Shown here: in pieces, positions 1-7,729 of the stretch
Position numbering within the stretch: the stretch's first letter is position 1
How the letters are laid out: each line of letters opens with the position of its first letter
NCBI RefSeq assembly: GCF_036182465.1
Contig: NZ_CP108081.1
Location: 3,162,001 to 3,226,000, forward strand
Origin: Streptomyces sp. NBC_00258
GTDB taxonomy: Bacteria > Actinomycetota > Actinomycetes > Streptomycetales > Streptomycetaceae
Direction: 5' to 3'
DNA: 64,000 nt
Made by a program: the position numbers and the translations under genes
Notes under the pieces: model-generated
What the model was told of the DNA's origin: nothing
The model's input: only the letters and a program-made list of their open reading frames with translations
Database searches by the model: none

Positions 1-895
1 GCGCCAGGTCGATACCGGGGTAGCGGGCGCCGATGTGGGAGAACCAGTGGCCGTATCCCGTGTCGCCCGCGAAGTACACGCGTCGGCCGTCGGACGCGGT
101 CAGGACCCAGCCGCCCCACAGGGTGCGGCAGGTGTCGTGGAGGCTGCGCTTGGACCAGTGGTGGGCCGGTACGAAGTCGAACCGGACTCCCGCCCGTCGC
201 CCGCCACCACCCTCGACCGGGGCGCCTGCGGCGCCGTCCCTCGGATGCAGTTCGGCCGCCTCCCACCAGTCCAGTTCGGTGACGTGCGAGAAGCGGCGGC
301 GCCGGAACCAGCGGCCGAGCCCGGCCGGGACGAACACCGGTGTGTCGCGCGGGAGTCGGCGCAGCGTCGGCGCGTCCAGGTGGTCGTAGTGGTTGTGGCT
401 GATGACGACCGCGTCGATGCGGGGCAGTGCGCTCCAGGCCACGCCGACGGGCGTGATCCGAGCGGGAGTTCCGAGGATCTTGCGGGACCACACCGGGTCG
501 GTGAGCACGGTGAGCCCACCGATCCGGACCACCCAACTGGCGTGCCCCGCCCAGGAGACGGCGATGGTGCGCGCGTCCACCCGGGGCAACGGGCCCGGCT
601 CGTACGGAAGTCGGGGAATGTCGGCGAGCCCCTCGGGACCGGGCCGCAGCGCGCCCTCGCGGGCGAACCTGGCGAAGCCGCTCAGGCCCGGCAGCGGGGC
701 GGTCAGCCGGTCCGCGAACGAGCGGGGCCAGACGCGGCGTTCGCCGAGCGGACGGGGTTCGGCGAGAGGCCGGGGTCCGGCAAGCGGGGTTCCGGCGGCG
801 GATGCGAACGTGGATGAGGACGGAGGTGAGGCCGACGCCGGATCTTCGGCGTCCGTGGTCGTGGTGGTCGTGGTCGACTCGGACTGCTGCGTCAT
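1..895 (-). CDS. MBL-fold metallo-hydrolase, C-terminus cut by window edge
   Basis: The 298 visible residues belong to a metallo-beta-lactamase-fold hydrolase of the UlaG / NAPE-PLD-like branch. After a low-complexity Thr/Ser/Pro N-terminus (seven Thr in a row near residue 8) the fold begins with SWAGHASWVVRIGG, then the zinc motif ISHNHYDHLD near residue 166, VPAHHWSKR, and YFAGDTGYG close to the edge. These are the usual dinuclear-metal ligands of the family. The substrate cannot be deduced; lactone or phosphodiester hydrolysis is typical of relatives. The ATG at 893-895 overlaps the TGA of the upstream aminotransferase-like gene by four bases, so the two are translationally coupled and probably act together. 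The last part of the protein lies outside the window. Confidence 0.88.
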   Translation of the reverse strand, partial: MTQQSESTTTTTTTDAEDPASASPPSSSTFASAAGTPLAGPRPLAEPRPLGERRVWPRSFADRLTAPLPGLSGFARFAREGALRPGPEGLADIPRLPYEPGPLPRVDARTIAVSWAGHASWVVRIGGLTVLTDPVWSRKILGTPARITPVGVAWSALPRIDAVVISHNHYDHLDAPTLRRLPRDTPVFVPAGLGRWFRRRRFSHVTELDWWEAAELHPRDGAAGAPVEGGGGRRAGVRFDFVPAHHWSKRSLHDTCRTLWGGWVLTASDGRRVYFAGDTGYGHWFSHIGARYPGIDLA

Positions 896-2133
896 CGAGA
901 GGACTCCCGTCGCCGAGCGTCATCGTCATCGCGGAGATCGGCGAGTACCGAGCCCAGCAGACTCAACGCGCGTTCCACATGCGGCAATTCCAGAGGTTCC
1001 GGTGACGTGAGAGACGCCATTCGCTCCTCGTGGGTTGTGCCGAGGAACGGGCCGGTGGCCAGGCGTACGCGCAGCGCGCCGAGGTCGTCGCCGAAGCGGT
1101 GGCCTCCGGGCACGGACATGCCGAGGCGGTCGGTCAGGAAGTCCTCCAGTTCCTGGGCGTCGCCGACACCGCGCGCGGTGAGCGCGGAGCGCAGCGGGCC
1201 GAGGTCCGCGTACACGTGGCGGCCCGCGCGCGGGGGCCGGGCGAGGGCGCCCGCGGCCACGAGGGTGTGGTGCGCGGCGGTGGCCACGCGCGCGTGCAGG
1301 CGTACCGACGCGGCGAGGCGGTGCGTGATGTCGTCGGGCTCGCCGAGCGCGTACGCGGCGGCCGAGGCGACCGGGGACGCGATCCGGGCGTCGAGCGCGG
1401 TCAGCACGTCGAGGACGCGTTCGCGCAGCCGGATGCCGGTGTCGTTGGCGGGGAAGCGGGCGATCGCGGCCGGCCAGCCGGGCGGCAGGAAGGGGCCGGC
1501 GAGGTCGGTCAGGACCGTGACGTGCTCCGGCAGCATTTCGGCGGGGCTCAGGAACACCGTGTCGTGGGGTTCGTGCAGGGTGTCGCGCCAGGTCTCGTCG
1601 CTGACCACGTGCAACCCCTCGCCCACGGCCGCCTCGATGGCCTCGTGGACCACTTCGGGCGGTGCGACGGTGGCGGTGGGGTCGTCGGCGACGGACAGGA
1701 CGAGCAGCCGCGGGTCGCCGCCCTCGGCGCGCACGCGGCGCACGGTCTCCAGGAGGGCGTACGGGTCCGGGACGCCGCCGCACTCGGCGGGTGTCCCCAC
1801 GTGGAAGACGGATCTGCCCAACAGGCGTGCCTGCGGCGCCCACCAGGCGGCGCAGGGGCGCGGCACGAGAACGTCGCCGCCGAGCGCGGCGGTCAGCGCG
1901 AGGAGCAGTGTGGGGGCGCCGGGCGCCGCGGCCGTCCGCTCGCGGTCGGCGGACAGCCCGCGCCGGGCCCAGTGGGCGAGGGCGGCGTCCAGGAGCGCGG
2001 GTCCCCCGCCGGTCGGTTCGGTGTGCGCGCCCGTCGCGGCGGCGGCGAGTCCGGGCGGCACCGGCAGGTCCTGGCCGGGGAGCGGTGGGCCGTAACGGAC
2101 AGGTCCGTGGCCTTCCGGATCGGTCCGCCGCAT
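892..2133 (-). CDS. Aminotransferase class I/II fold protein lacking all lysines
   Basis: This 413-residue protein has the fold-type I PLP enzyme layout: substrate-binding N-terminus, SDETWRD at residues 178-184 (the position of the Asp that contacts the PLP pyridine nitrogen), then VTVLTDLAGPFLPPGW at 205-220. In active aminotransferases that segment carries the Schiff-base lysine, but here the aligned residue is Gly213 and the whole protein contains no lysine. It therefore cannot form the normal internal aldimine; it may be a non-catalytic paralogue or use PLP in another way (inference). I chose the start at 2133 (MRRTDPEGHG); an in-frame extension to 2274 is possible but Arg-rich and unlike the family. 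Its stop overlaps the start of the MBL hydrolase gene, so the pair is likely co-expressed. Confidence 0.8.
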   Translation of the reverse strand: MRRTDPEGHGPVRYGPPLPGQDLPVPPGLAAAATGAHTEPTGGGPALLDAALAHWARRGLSADRERTAAAPGAPTLLLALTAALGGDVLVPRPCAAWWAPQARLLGRSVFHVGTPAECGGVPDPYALLETVRRVRAEGGDPRLLVLSVADDPTATVAPPEVVHEAIEAAVGEGLHVVSDETWRDTLHEPHDTVFLSPAEMLPEHVTVLTDLAGPFLPPGWPAAIARFPANDTGIRLRERVLDVLTALDARIASPVASAAAYALGEPDDITHRLAASVRLHARVATAAHHTLVAAGALARPPRAGRHVYADLGPLRSALTARGVGDAQELEDFLTDRLGMSVPGGHRFGDDLGALRVRLATGPFLGTTHEERMASLTSPEPLELPHVERALSLLGSVLADLRDDDDARRRESSR

Positions 2134-2307
2134 ACGTGCCTCCGCGCAGTGATCCGTGGACCGGCCGTCGTTCCGTGGACCGCACCTCCTTGGATCGCGG
2201 ATCCGTGGACGCCGGTCCGTGGTCCGTCGTGGTTCCCACGGTGCCTGTCGTGCCCCTGTGCTTCGAGTACCCAAGGCTCTGCGTACCCCATGGATCGCGT
2301 CGCCAAC
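2134..2307. promoter_or_regulatory. Leader with three TCCGTGGAC direct repeats
   Basis: This gap lies upstream of the lysine-free aminotransferase-like gene and downstream of the secreted repeat protein gene, both on the minus strand. It holds three exact copies of TCCGTGGAC at 2153-2161, 2172-2180 and 2202-2210, spaced 19 and 30 bp apart, plus a shorter TCCGTGG at 2216-2222 region and inside the next gene. They could be binding sites for a regulator. I see no clean -10/-35 pair. Confidence 0.35.
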
Positions 2308-3117
2308 TCAGCCTTTCGAGGAGGGCTCCCGGCGGCGCAGTCTGTGGACGGCGGCCCCGGCCGCGCCCGCGATGAGGACACCGCCCGTGACCAGGGCGAT
2401 GGTGGAGTCGGTGAAGGTGCCGCCCTCGCCCGCGTGCACCCCGCGCTGGACCGCGGCTCCGTCGTCACGGGAACCTTCGTCACGGGAACCTTCGTCACGG
2501 GAGCTGTCGTGGGAGCCGTCGTCGCGCGAGCCGTCGTGGGTGCCGTCGTCGCGCGAGCCGTCGTGGGTGCCGTCGTCGCGCGAGCCGTCGTGGGTGCCGT
2601 CGTCGCGCGAGCCGTCGTGGGTGCCGTCGTCGTGCGAGCCCTCGCGGGAGCCGTCGCGGGACGCCGTGAAGGACGCGCTCCACTGCTTTCCCTGGCCACC
2701 GGGCGCCGCCGGGCAGGTGCCGTCGACGCTCCAGTCGGAGTCCTTGCCGGCCGCGTCGTCACTGCCGGCCGCACCGTCCTTGCCGACCGCGTCGGACCCG
2801 CCCTCCTCGAAGTTCGCGGCGGGCGCGATACGGGCGGTGCCGCTGTAGGCAGGACCGCCCGCGGCATCCTCCTCGCCTCCGGTCCTGGTCAGCTGGACGG
2901 TCCCGTGCTCGAAGGCCTGCGAGGTGGCGTCGATGGTCTCGGGTGCGGGACCGCCCGTCGGTTCGCAGGACACGGAGACGGTGACCGTGCCGCCCGGGAC
3001 CACGGTGCGAGGGCTGACCTCCGCCCCCGGGTTCGCGGCAGCCGCCACGGTGGTGCCCAGGGCGACGGCGGTGAGGGCTGTGGCGGACAGGGCGCGGACG
3101 GTACGGCGGACGGGCAT
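2308..3117 (-). CDS. Secreted, membrane-anchored protein with Asp/Ser repeats
   Basis: The 269-residue product starts with a signal peptide (MPVRRTVRALS, hydrophobic ALTAVALGTTVAAAA). A small immunoglobulin-like region follows (PRTVVPGGTVTVSVSCE) with two cysteines, then a highly acidic, disordered stretch containing nonapeptide repeats SRDDGTHDG, and finally a single transmembrane helix near the C-terminus (STIALVTGGVLIAGAAGAA) followed by HRLRRR. The architecture is that of a surface protein held by a C-terminal helix with a basic stop-transfer tail; no LPXTG motif is present. The repeat block is encoded by 27-bp tandem repeats. Function is unknown. ATG at 3117 was chosen because it puts the signal peptide at the N-terminus; 3156 is an in-frame alternative. 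Confidence 0.8.
   Translation of the reverse strand: MPVRRTVRALSATALTAVALGTTVAAAANPGAEVSPRTVVPGGTVTVSVSCEPTGGPAPETIDATSQAFEHGTVQLTRTGGEEDAAGGPAYSGTARIAPAANFEEGGSDAVGKDGAAGSDDAAGKDSDWSVDGTCPAAPGGQGKQWSASFTASRDGSREGSHDDGTHDGSRDDGTHDGSRDDGTHDGSRDDGTHDGSRDDGSHDSSRDEGSRDEGSRDDGAAVQRGVHAGEGGTFTDSTIALVTGGVLIAGAAGAAVHRLRRREPSSKG
2462..2640 (-). repeat. In-frame tandem repeats (27 bp x5 and 15 bp x3)
   Basis: Five 27-bp units run from 2506 to 2640 (2506-2532, 2533-2559, 2560-2586, 2587-2613, 2614-2640), nearly identical and each coding for a nonapeptide of the SRDDGTHDG type. Next to them at 2462-2505 are three copies of a 15-bp unit (cgtcacgggaacctt and variants) coding for SRDEG-like pentapeptides. 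All units keep the reading frame, so copy-number change would alter protein length without breaking it. Confidence 0.92.
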
Positions 3118-3302
3118 GGGCTCGGGCTCCTTCGGCCGGTGGCTGGGGACCCCCACGCCCGTGGACGGCGGCGGAGGCGGGGCACGACCGACATGCCCCG
3201 CAGCCCATCAGAGCCCGGCCGCCGCCGGGGCGCGCGCGGCCGGACACCATTCGTGCCACGCGGACGCCCGAGCGGGTGACACCGCACGGACTCCGTACCG
3301 AT

Positions 3303-4019
3303 TCAGTTCGACAGGGAGACCAGCTCCTGTTCCAGGCCGCGGCCCCGTGACTCCACGAGGGCCGCGGCGACGTCCGACAGTTTGCGGTTGGTCCCCTGCG
3401 AGATGCGGCGCAGGACCTTGAAGGCCGCGTCCGCGTCGCAGGCCAGCACATGCATGACGATGCCGCATGCCTGGTCGACGACGGGGCGGGTGCGCAGCGC
3501 GGTGCCGAGCTGGTCGAGTTCGGTGAGCGCGGCGCGGTAGGAGCGGTCACGGACAAGACTGGTCGCGGCAAGGTCGCCGAGGGCCCGGGCGGGTCCGTGC
3601 GGGGCGTCCTCCAGGCCTCCGGCGCGGAAGCTGTAGAGGCTGAGGGTGACCGTCAGCCCCGCCCGGCGGAAGGGAATGGTGACGCTGGAGCGCACACCCG
3701 AGTCGAGCGCCATGGCCCGGTACTGCGGCCAGCGCTCCTCGCGCAGCAGGTCGCCCGACTCGACGGGCTCACCGCGCTCCAGTGCGGCGGGGATCGGCCC
3801 CTCCCCGGTACGGAGCTGCATCGCGACGAGCGCGGCGAGGTCCGGGTGCGTGACCGCGGCCGGCCGCTCCGTGCCACCGTCGGAGACCGTGGTGCCCGCG
3901 CCGCAGCAGTCGGTGGTGCAGCGGACGGCCTGTTCGGCGAGTTCCGACAGCCGACGGCCCGGAAGTGCAGATTCCGGGGATGCCGTCCCGCGGGGACCCA
4001 GATGTTCCGTATCCGGCAT
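3303..4019 (-). CDS. GAF-ANTAR domain regulator (RNA-binding antiterminator)
   Basis: This 238-residue protein carries a GAF-like sensory domain over roughly residues 15-165 and a C-terminal ANTAR domain over about 180-230 (VVDQACGIVMHVLACDAD, then AFKVLRRISQGTNRKLSDVA). ANTAR domains bind paired hairpins in nascent mRNA and prevent termination; GAF-ANTAR proteins are common in actinomycetes. The ATG at 4019 follows AGGAGG at good spacing; the in-frame GTG at 4028 has no such site. A CC pair (TTDCCGAG) in the GAF part could sense redox state or metal, but that is speculation. It is divergent from the PAS-GAF gene, which may supply a related signal. RNA targets are not evident nearby. Confidence 0.88.
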   Translation of the reverse strand: MPDTEHLGPRGTASPESALPGRRLSELAEQAVRCTTDCCGAGTTVSDGGTERPAAVTHPDLAALVAMQLRTGEGPIPAALERGEPVESGDLLREERWPQYRAMALDSGVRSSVTIPFRRAGLTVTLSLYSFRAGGLEDAPHGPARALGDLAATSLVRDRSYRAALTELDQLGTALRTRPVVDQACGIVMHVLACDADAAFKVLRRISQGTNRKLSDVAAALVESRGRGLEQELVSLSN

Positions 4020-4130
4020 GTTTCGCACCTCCTGTTCCCTCCGCCTTCCCGCTCACCTGCGGAGAAAACGAGATCGGGGCGTTCCGCCCCGGCGTCCCCG
4101 GGCGGGCTCGTGACGGGTTACGTTCATGGC

Positions 4131-5261
4131 ATGGCGCAGACGGAGGAATTCGGTGAGGAACTTGCGGATTTCGTGCGCCGTGTCGCGGAGTTGAAGGCGG
4201 CACGGTCCGTGCCCCATGACGACCTGCCCACCGTGCTGGACACGGCGATCTTCGAACTCGACCACGTGGCCGACCAGTTGTGGCCGTGGTACGAGCGGCT
4301 GACGGCCACCGGCACGGCGAGCACGCCCTCCGCCGACCGTCAGGAACAGCAGCTCCTGAAAGGGATCTTCCAACGGCTGCCGCTGCCCGTCGCGCTGATC
4401 GACCGTGAGACGGTGGTCCGCAGGCTGAACTTCGCGGGCACCAACTTCACCGGTGTCAGGGCGGGTTACGCGACGGGCCGCCCGCTCTCCGGCTTCCTCG
4501 CGCACGCGGACCGGGCAGCGTTCCGCTCGCAGACCGCGGCGGTGGCACGCGGTGACGGCGACCGCAGTCTCACGGTCCATCTCCAGCAGCGCCCCGCCGT
4601 TCCCGTGCACGCGACGCTCACCGCGCTGCGGCCGAGTGGCGAGCCGCGTGCCGCCGTACTCGTGGTGCTCCAGTCCGCCGGGGCGCGGGCGCCGTCGGCC
4701 GAGGGCGAGTCGGGCCCCGTCCCGGACCTGGGCGAGACGACAAGGCACGCCGCGCTGATGGACCTGCTGGACGCGATGACCACGGCACTGCTGAGCGATC
4801 CCGCCAAAACCCGGGCCGCCGTGCTGGAGCGGGCGGCCCGGGTGCTGCACGGGCGGTTCGCGGACTGGGTGGTGGCCGACGAGGGGGCCGCACGGCTGTG
4901 CCGTACGACCGTCCTCGGACCGGCGGACCAGCGGGACGTAGGAGCCGAGGACCTGGAGGCGCAGGACCCTGCCGCCTGCCCGCTCGTCGTGGAGGCGGCA
5001 CGCGGTGGTTCCACGGCCCTCCAGGTACGCCCGGAGGACCCGGACGCCTTCGGCCGCGACGCCTCCGACGCCCCCGTCCTGGTCCGCGCGAACGTCACGT
5101 CCCTCCTCTGCGTCCCCCTCACCCTCGACGGCGCGGTCCAGGGCGTCCTCACCCTCTTCCGCACCGGCCCCCGCCTCGCCTTCTCCATGGCAGAGGCCCA
5201 GGCAATGGACATGATGTCCCGTCACATAGCCCTGGCCATGGCCGACTTGGACCGAAGGTGA
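4131..5261 (+). CDS. PAS-GAF domain sensor protein
   Basis: The 376-residue product has an N-terminal helical segment, a PAS domain at about residues 70-180 (LPLPVALIDRETVVRRLNFA) and a GAF domain at about 210-370 ending in SMAEAQAMDMMSRHIALAMAD. No kinase, phosphatase or cyclase output domain follows, so it probably works as a ligand sensor that signals through a partner. Such PAS-GAF proteins in Streptomyces often belong to SpoIIE-phosphatase / anti-sigma networks, and the nearby SigB-family sigma factor makes that plausible (inference). The start at 4131 is chosen by similarity to the divergent neighbour spacing; a GTG at 4110 is in frame and neither has a strong ribosome-binding site. Confidence 0.78.
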   Translation: MAQTEEFGEELADFVRRVAELKAARSVPHDDLPTVLDTAIFELDHVADQLWPWYERLTATGTASTPSADRQEQQLLKGIFQRLPLPVALIDRETVVRRLNFAGTNFTGVRAGYATGRPLSGFLAHADRAAFRSQTAAVARGDGDRSLTVHLQQRPAVPVHATLTALRPSGEPRAAVLVVLQSAGARAPSAEGESGPVPDLGETTRHAALMDLLDAMTTALLSDPAKTRAAVLERAARVLHGRFADWVVADEGAARLCRTTVLGPADQRDVGAEDLEAQDPAACPLVVEAARGGSTALQVRPEDPDAFGRDASDAPVLVRANVTSLLCVPLTLDGAVQGVLTLFRTGPRLAFSMAEAQAMDMMSRHIALAMADLDRR

Positions 5262-5275
5262 CCGGTCCCGCCTGG

Positions 5276-5345
5276 GCGCCCCTGGAAGGGGCACGGGGAA
5301 CTGCGCGAGCAGCCACAACGGGCCCGCAGCCATCCACAGCCCGCG
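5276..5345 (+). repeat. Intergenic interspersed repeat, copy 1
   Basis: This sequence lies just after the PAS-GAF stop. It begins with a hairpin (gcgcccc ... ggggcac, 5276-5294) followed by cggggaactgcgcg and a C/A-rich tail. Three further copies occur at 8614, 41221 and 44764. Its place between convergent genes suggests a role in transcript 3' ends, and it may act as a terminator. Confidence 0.7.
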
Positions 5346-5369
5346 GTACTCCGCCGGACCGCCGGAGGC

Positions 5370-6161
5370 TCACACGACGTCTTGCAGAACCTGTTCCCGC
5401 AGCCTGCTGCAACACCGGCTGATCAGCCGGGAGACGTGCATCTGCGAGATCCCGAGCTGCTCGGCGATCCGGCTCTGCGTCATGTCCCCGAAGAACCGCA
5501 TGTACAGGATGGCCCGTTCACGCTCGGGCAACGCCTCCAACCGCGGCTTGACCGCCTCACGGTCGATGACGACGTCCAGCGCGGGATCGGCCGAGCCGAG
5601 CGCGTCGCTCAGGGAGTATCCGTCCTCGCCACCCGGGAGTTCGGCGTCGAGCGAGAGCGCCGTGAAACTCTCCAGGGCCTCCAGACCCGTGCGTACGTCC
5701 TCTTCGCTCATCTGCGCGTGCTCGGCGATCTCGGCGACGGTGGGCTGTCGGCCCGGGACCGTCTGGGAGAGGTCCTGGCGGGCGAAGCGGACCCGGTTGC
5801 GCAGGTCCTGGACCCGGCGAGGCACGTGCAGGGTCCACATGTGGTCACGGAAGTGACGCTTGATCTCACCCGTGATGGTCGGTACGGCATAGCTCTCGAA
5901 GGCGTTGCCGAGTTCGGGGTCGTAGCGGTCGACGGCCTTGACGAGGCCCATGGCCGCGACCTGCCGCAGGTCGTCGTAGTTCTCGCCGCGGTTGCGGAAA
6001 CGGCCTGCCAGGCGGTTCGCCATGGGCAGCCAGGCCTCGATGATCTGCTCTCGGAGAGTGTCGCGCAGCTGTCCCGGGGGCAACGAAGCGAGCCTGCGGA
6101 AGTCCTCCGCGGTGTCCGGGGCGTCGTCGTGGGGGTGCTTGGCGCTCGCGTGAGTTCGCAT
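5370..6161 (-). CDS. RNA polymerase sigma factor, SigB/SigF family
   Basis: The 263-residue protein has sigma region 2 (DLRQVAAMGLVKAVDRYDPE, then FESYAVPTITGEIKRHFRD), region 3 (PTVAEIAEHAQMSEEDV) and region 4 with its helix-turn-helix (MTQSRIAEQLGISQMHVSRL). This is the Streptomyces stress/development SigB-like family. From gene neighbourhood it could be the counterpart of S. coelicolor SigK (SCO6520), but that rests on memory of synteny. The ATG at 6161 follows AAGGGAG. No anti-sigma or anti-anti-sigma gene is adjacent, although a SpoIIE phosphatase lies at 42.2 kb. Family members recognise GNNT-N14-16-GGGTAC promoters, two of which occur just to the right. Confidence 0.93.
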   Translation of the reverse strand: MRTHASAKHPHDDAPDTAEDFRRLASLPPGQLRDTLREQIIEAWLPMANRLAGRFRNRGENYDDLRQVAAMGLVKAVDRYDPELGNAFESYAVPTITGEIKRHFRDHMWTLHVPRRVQDLRNRVRFARQDLSQTVPGRQPTVAEIAEHAQMSEEDVRTGLEALESFTALSLDAELPGGEDGYSLSDALGSADPALDVVIDREAVKPRLEALPERERAILYMRFFGDMTQSRIAEQLGISQMHVSRLISRCCSRLREQVLQDVV

Positions 6162-6348
6162 GGTGCGTGCAACTCCCTTGAGGGGGTGCCTTGGGTGGAC
6201 GGTCACCGTGGGAGCGCACCCCGAGCCGGACGGGCACACCCGTGGTGAGGGATACACCGCTCCCACGGACGTGCCTCCTGTCCGAAGCACTGTGTCTTCG
6301 CCTGCCCCTCGACTTCCCGGGCAAACACGGCTTGCGCGGCTCAGTGGC

Positions 6349-6507
6349 TCAGTGGCTCAGCGTGGCGCCGTCGGTCGTGCCGGGCTGTCGGGCGGGCTGC
6401 GCCGGGAGCAGCCAGTCCTCGTTCGGGAGCAGCCATTCCTCGTAGCGGCCGAGTGCCAGGACGACGCCGAGCATCAGGACCGGAATGATCACAGCGAGTA
6501 CCGCCAT
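6349..6507 (-). CDS. Small single-span membrane protein
   Basis: This 52-residue ORF begins MAVLAVIIPVLMLGVVLALG, a single transmembrane helix, followed by an acidic/aromatic region with two near-identical repeats (EEWLLP and EDWLLP) and a Pro/Thr-rich tail. GGAAGGACAGG precedes the ATG at 6507. It is of a kind I recall as conserved in Streptomyces, of unknown function. Its position between a SigB-family gene and SigB-like promoters suggests stress-linked expression (inference). Confidence 0.7.
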   Translation of the reverse strand: MAVLAVIIPVLMLGVVLALGRYEEWLLPNEDWLLPAQPARQPGTTDGATLSH

Positions 6508-6645
6508 GGTCCTGTCCTTCCCCAAAGGGATCACACTGGAGGATGGAGACCGAGTCTCCTGGTCGCGGGCGGACAAACATCCTGCGCACACGCCGGTGCG
6601 CGTCCCGCTGCCCGTGCCACTGCAAACCGCCGGTGCAAACCCTCC

Positions 6646-6670
6646 GTGTCGATGTCCGGGGGACGGGTAC
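6646..6670 (+). promoter_or_regulatory. SigB-type promoter for the DUF2795 gene
   Basis: GTGT at 6646-6649, a 15-base spacer, and GGGTAC at 6665-6670 match the Streptomyces SigB-family consensus GNNT-N14-16-GGGTAC exactly. The -10 ends 34 bases before the ATG at 6705, a normal leader length. Confidence 0.6.
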
Positions 6671-6704
6671 GCGAGGGTCCACCCCCGAACATCTGGAGGG
6701 ACAC

Positions 6705-7124
6705 ATGGAGCGAGGCAGCAACCGCCTCAGCGTCCACCGGGACGAGGAGATGAAGCACGAACTGCAGGGCCTGCTGAGGTCCGGCCGTCCGACCCGCGTG
6801 GAGGAGTGGCACGATCCGGAGCCGATCGCCGACGACGATCCGCCGATTGCCGGCGGCCCGGTGACGCCGGGCTCGGACCAGGGCTCCGTGGCCGCCGTCC
6901 GCCTGGATCTGGCGCGCCACCTGGGACGTACGTCGTTCCCAGCGGGCCCCCGTGAGCTGAGCGGCGTCCTGCGGGCCCAGTACGCGCCGGACGCGCTCGT
7001 CGAAGCGCTGGAGCGGCTGCCGGGCGGCGCGCGCTATGCGAACGCGCAGGAACTGGCCGAGGCCGTGGTGCGCTCCGCGGAGAGCGGGGCCGAGGCTCCC
7101 GAAGAGCGCGCGCCGGACGCATGA
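6705..7124 (+). CDS. DUF2795 domain protein
   Basis: The 139-residue protein has a charged, Asp/Pro-rich N-terminal half and a C-terminal DUF2795 domain (about residues 62-120) recognisable by RTSFPAGPRELSGVLRAQYA and VEALERLPGGARYANAQELA. DUF2795 proteins are small helical proteins common in actinomycetes, often near stress genes; no biochemical role is assigned that I can name. A ribosome-binding site (ctggaggg) precedes the ATG. It sits behind a sequence matching a SigB-family promoter and ahead of a CBS-domain gene with its own such promoter, so it is probably a general-stress protein. Confidence 0.85.
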   Translation: MERGSNRLSVHRDEEMKHELQGLLRSGRPTRVEEWHDPEPIADDDPPIAGGPVTPGSDQGSVAAVRLDLARHLGRTSFPAGPRELSGVLRAQYAPDALVEALERLPGGARYANAQELAEAVVRSAESGAEAPEERAPDA

Positions 7125-7143
7125 CCGGCCGTCTCAGGGGTAC
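7119..7143 (+). promoter_or_regulatory. SigB-type promoter for the CBS-domain gene
   Basis: GCAT at 7119-7122, a 15-base spacer and GGGTAC at 7138-7143 again match GNNT-N14-16-GGGTAC. The -35 overlaps the end of the DUF2795 gene. The leader to the ATG at 7210 would be about 60 bases. Confidence 0.55.
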
Positions 7144-7209
7144 TGCGGGCGACATCAGGCCGACGTAGCCGTACCCCTTCGTCGGGGAACGCAGGAAAGG
7201 CCCACAGCC

Positions 7210-7650
7210 ATGGCTGTTTTCGTAAGGGAAGTCATGACGCCAGGCGTCGTCTCGGTCCGCCCGGACGCCTCGCTCGTCGAAGCCGCTCAGCTGATGCGGG
7301 CCCAGGACATCGGCGATGTCCTGGTGGCGGGCGACCACGCTCTCATCGGCGTCCTGACCGACCGCGACATCGCGCTGCGCGCGGTCGCGAACGGTGCCGA
7401 CCCGCTGACGGTGAGCGCCCGGTCGGTGTGCACTCCCGATCCGGTCGTGGTGGGCCCCGACGACGCGGTGGCGGCGGCGGTCGCGCTGATGCGCGACCAC
7501 GCCGTGCGCCGGCTCCCGGTCGTCGAGGACGGCCGGGCGGTCGGCATGGTCAGCCTGGGTGACCTCGCGATGTCGGAGAACCCGGAGTCGGCCCTCGCGG
7601 AGATCAGCCGCGCCGCCCCGGACGGCCGTGGGGGCGGGGCCCGGGCGTGA
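7210..7650 (+). CDS. CBS-domain pair protein
   Basis: The 146-residue protein consists almost wholly of two CBS motifs (first at about 8-60 with REVMTPGVVSVRPDASLVEA and VLTDRDIALRAV; second at about 72-125 with VRRLPVVEDGRAVGMVSLGD), followed by a short Gly/Ala-rich tail. CBS pairs form Bateman modules that bind adenine nucleotides and signal energy state. Stand-alone copies are frequent in Streptomyces stress islands. The start follows gcaggaaagg. A SigB-type promoter lies upstream, in line with induction under stress. The protein partner it regulates is unknown. Confidence 0.92.
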   Translation: MAVFVREVMTPGVVSVRPDASLVEAAQLMRAQDIGDVLVAGDHALIGVLTDRDIALRAVANGADPLTVSARSVCTPDPVVVGPDDAVAAAVALMRDHAVRRLPVVEDGRAVGMVSLGDLAMSENPESALAEISRAAPDGRGGGARA

Positions 7651-7729
7651 CGCGAACAGACCGCGCGGCCCGGAACGAGAGCTCGGACCGCGTGACGGAC
7701 CGCGCGGCCGGAAAGGACGTGGAAGACCC

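Noticed and set aside
2506..2640. CRISPR-like appearance of 27-bp units
   Set aside because: Units are contiguous with no spacers and encode a nonapeptide in frame.
1030..3279. Long open frame of about 750 codons on the plus strand opposite the aminotransferase-like and secreted repeat genes
   Set aside because: Composition is that of an antisense shadow of high-GC genes (Arg/Gly/Ala-rich, no domain), and the minus-strand genes fit known folds.
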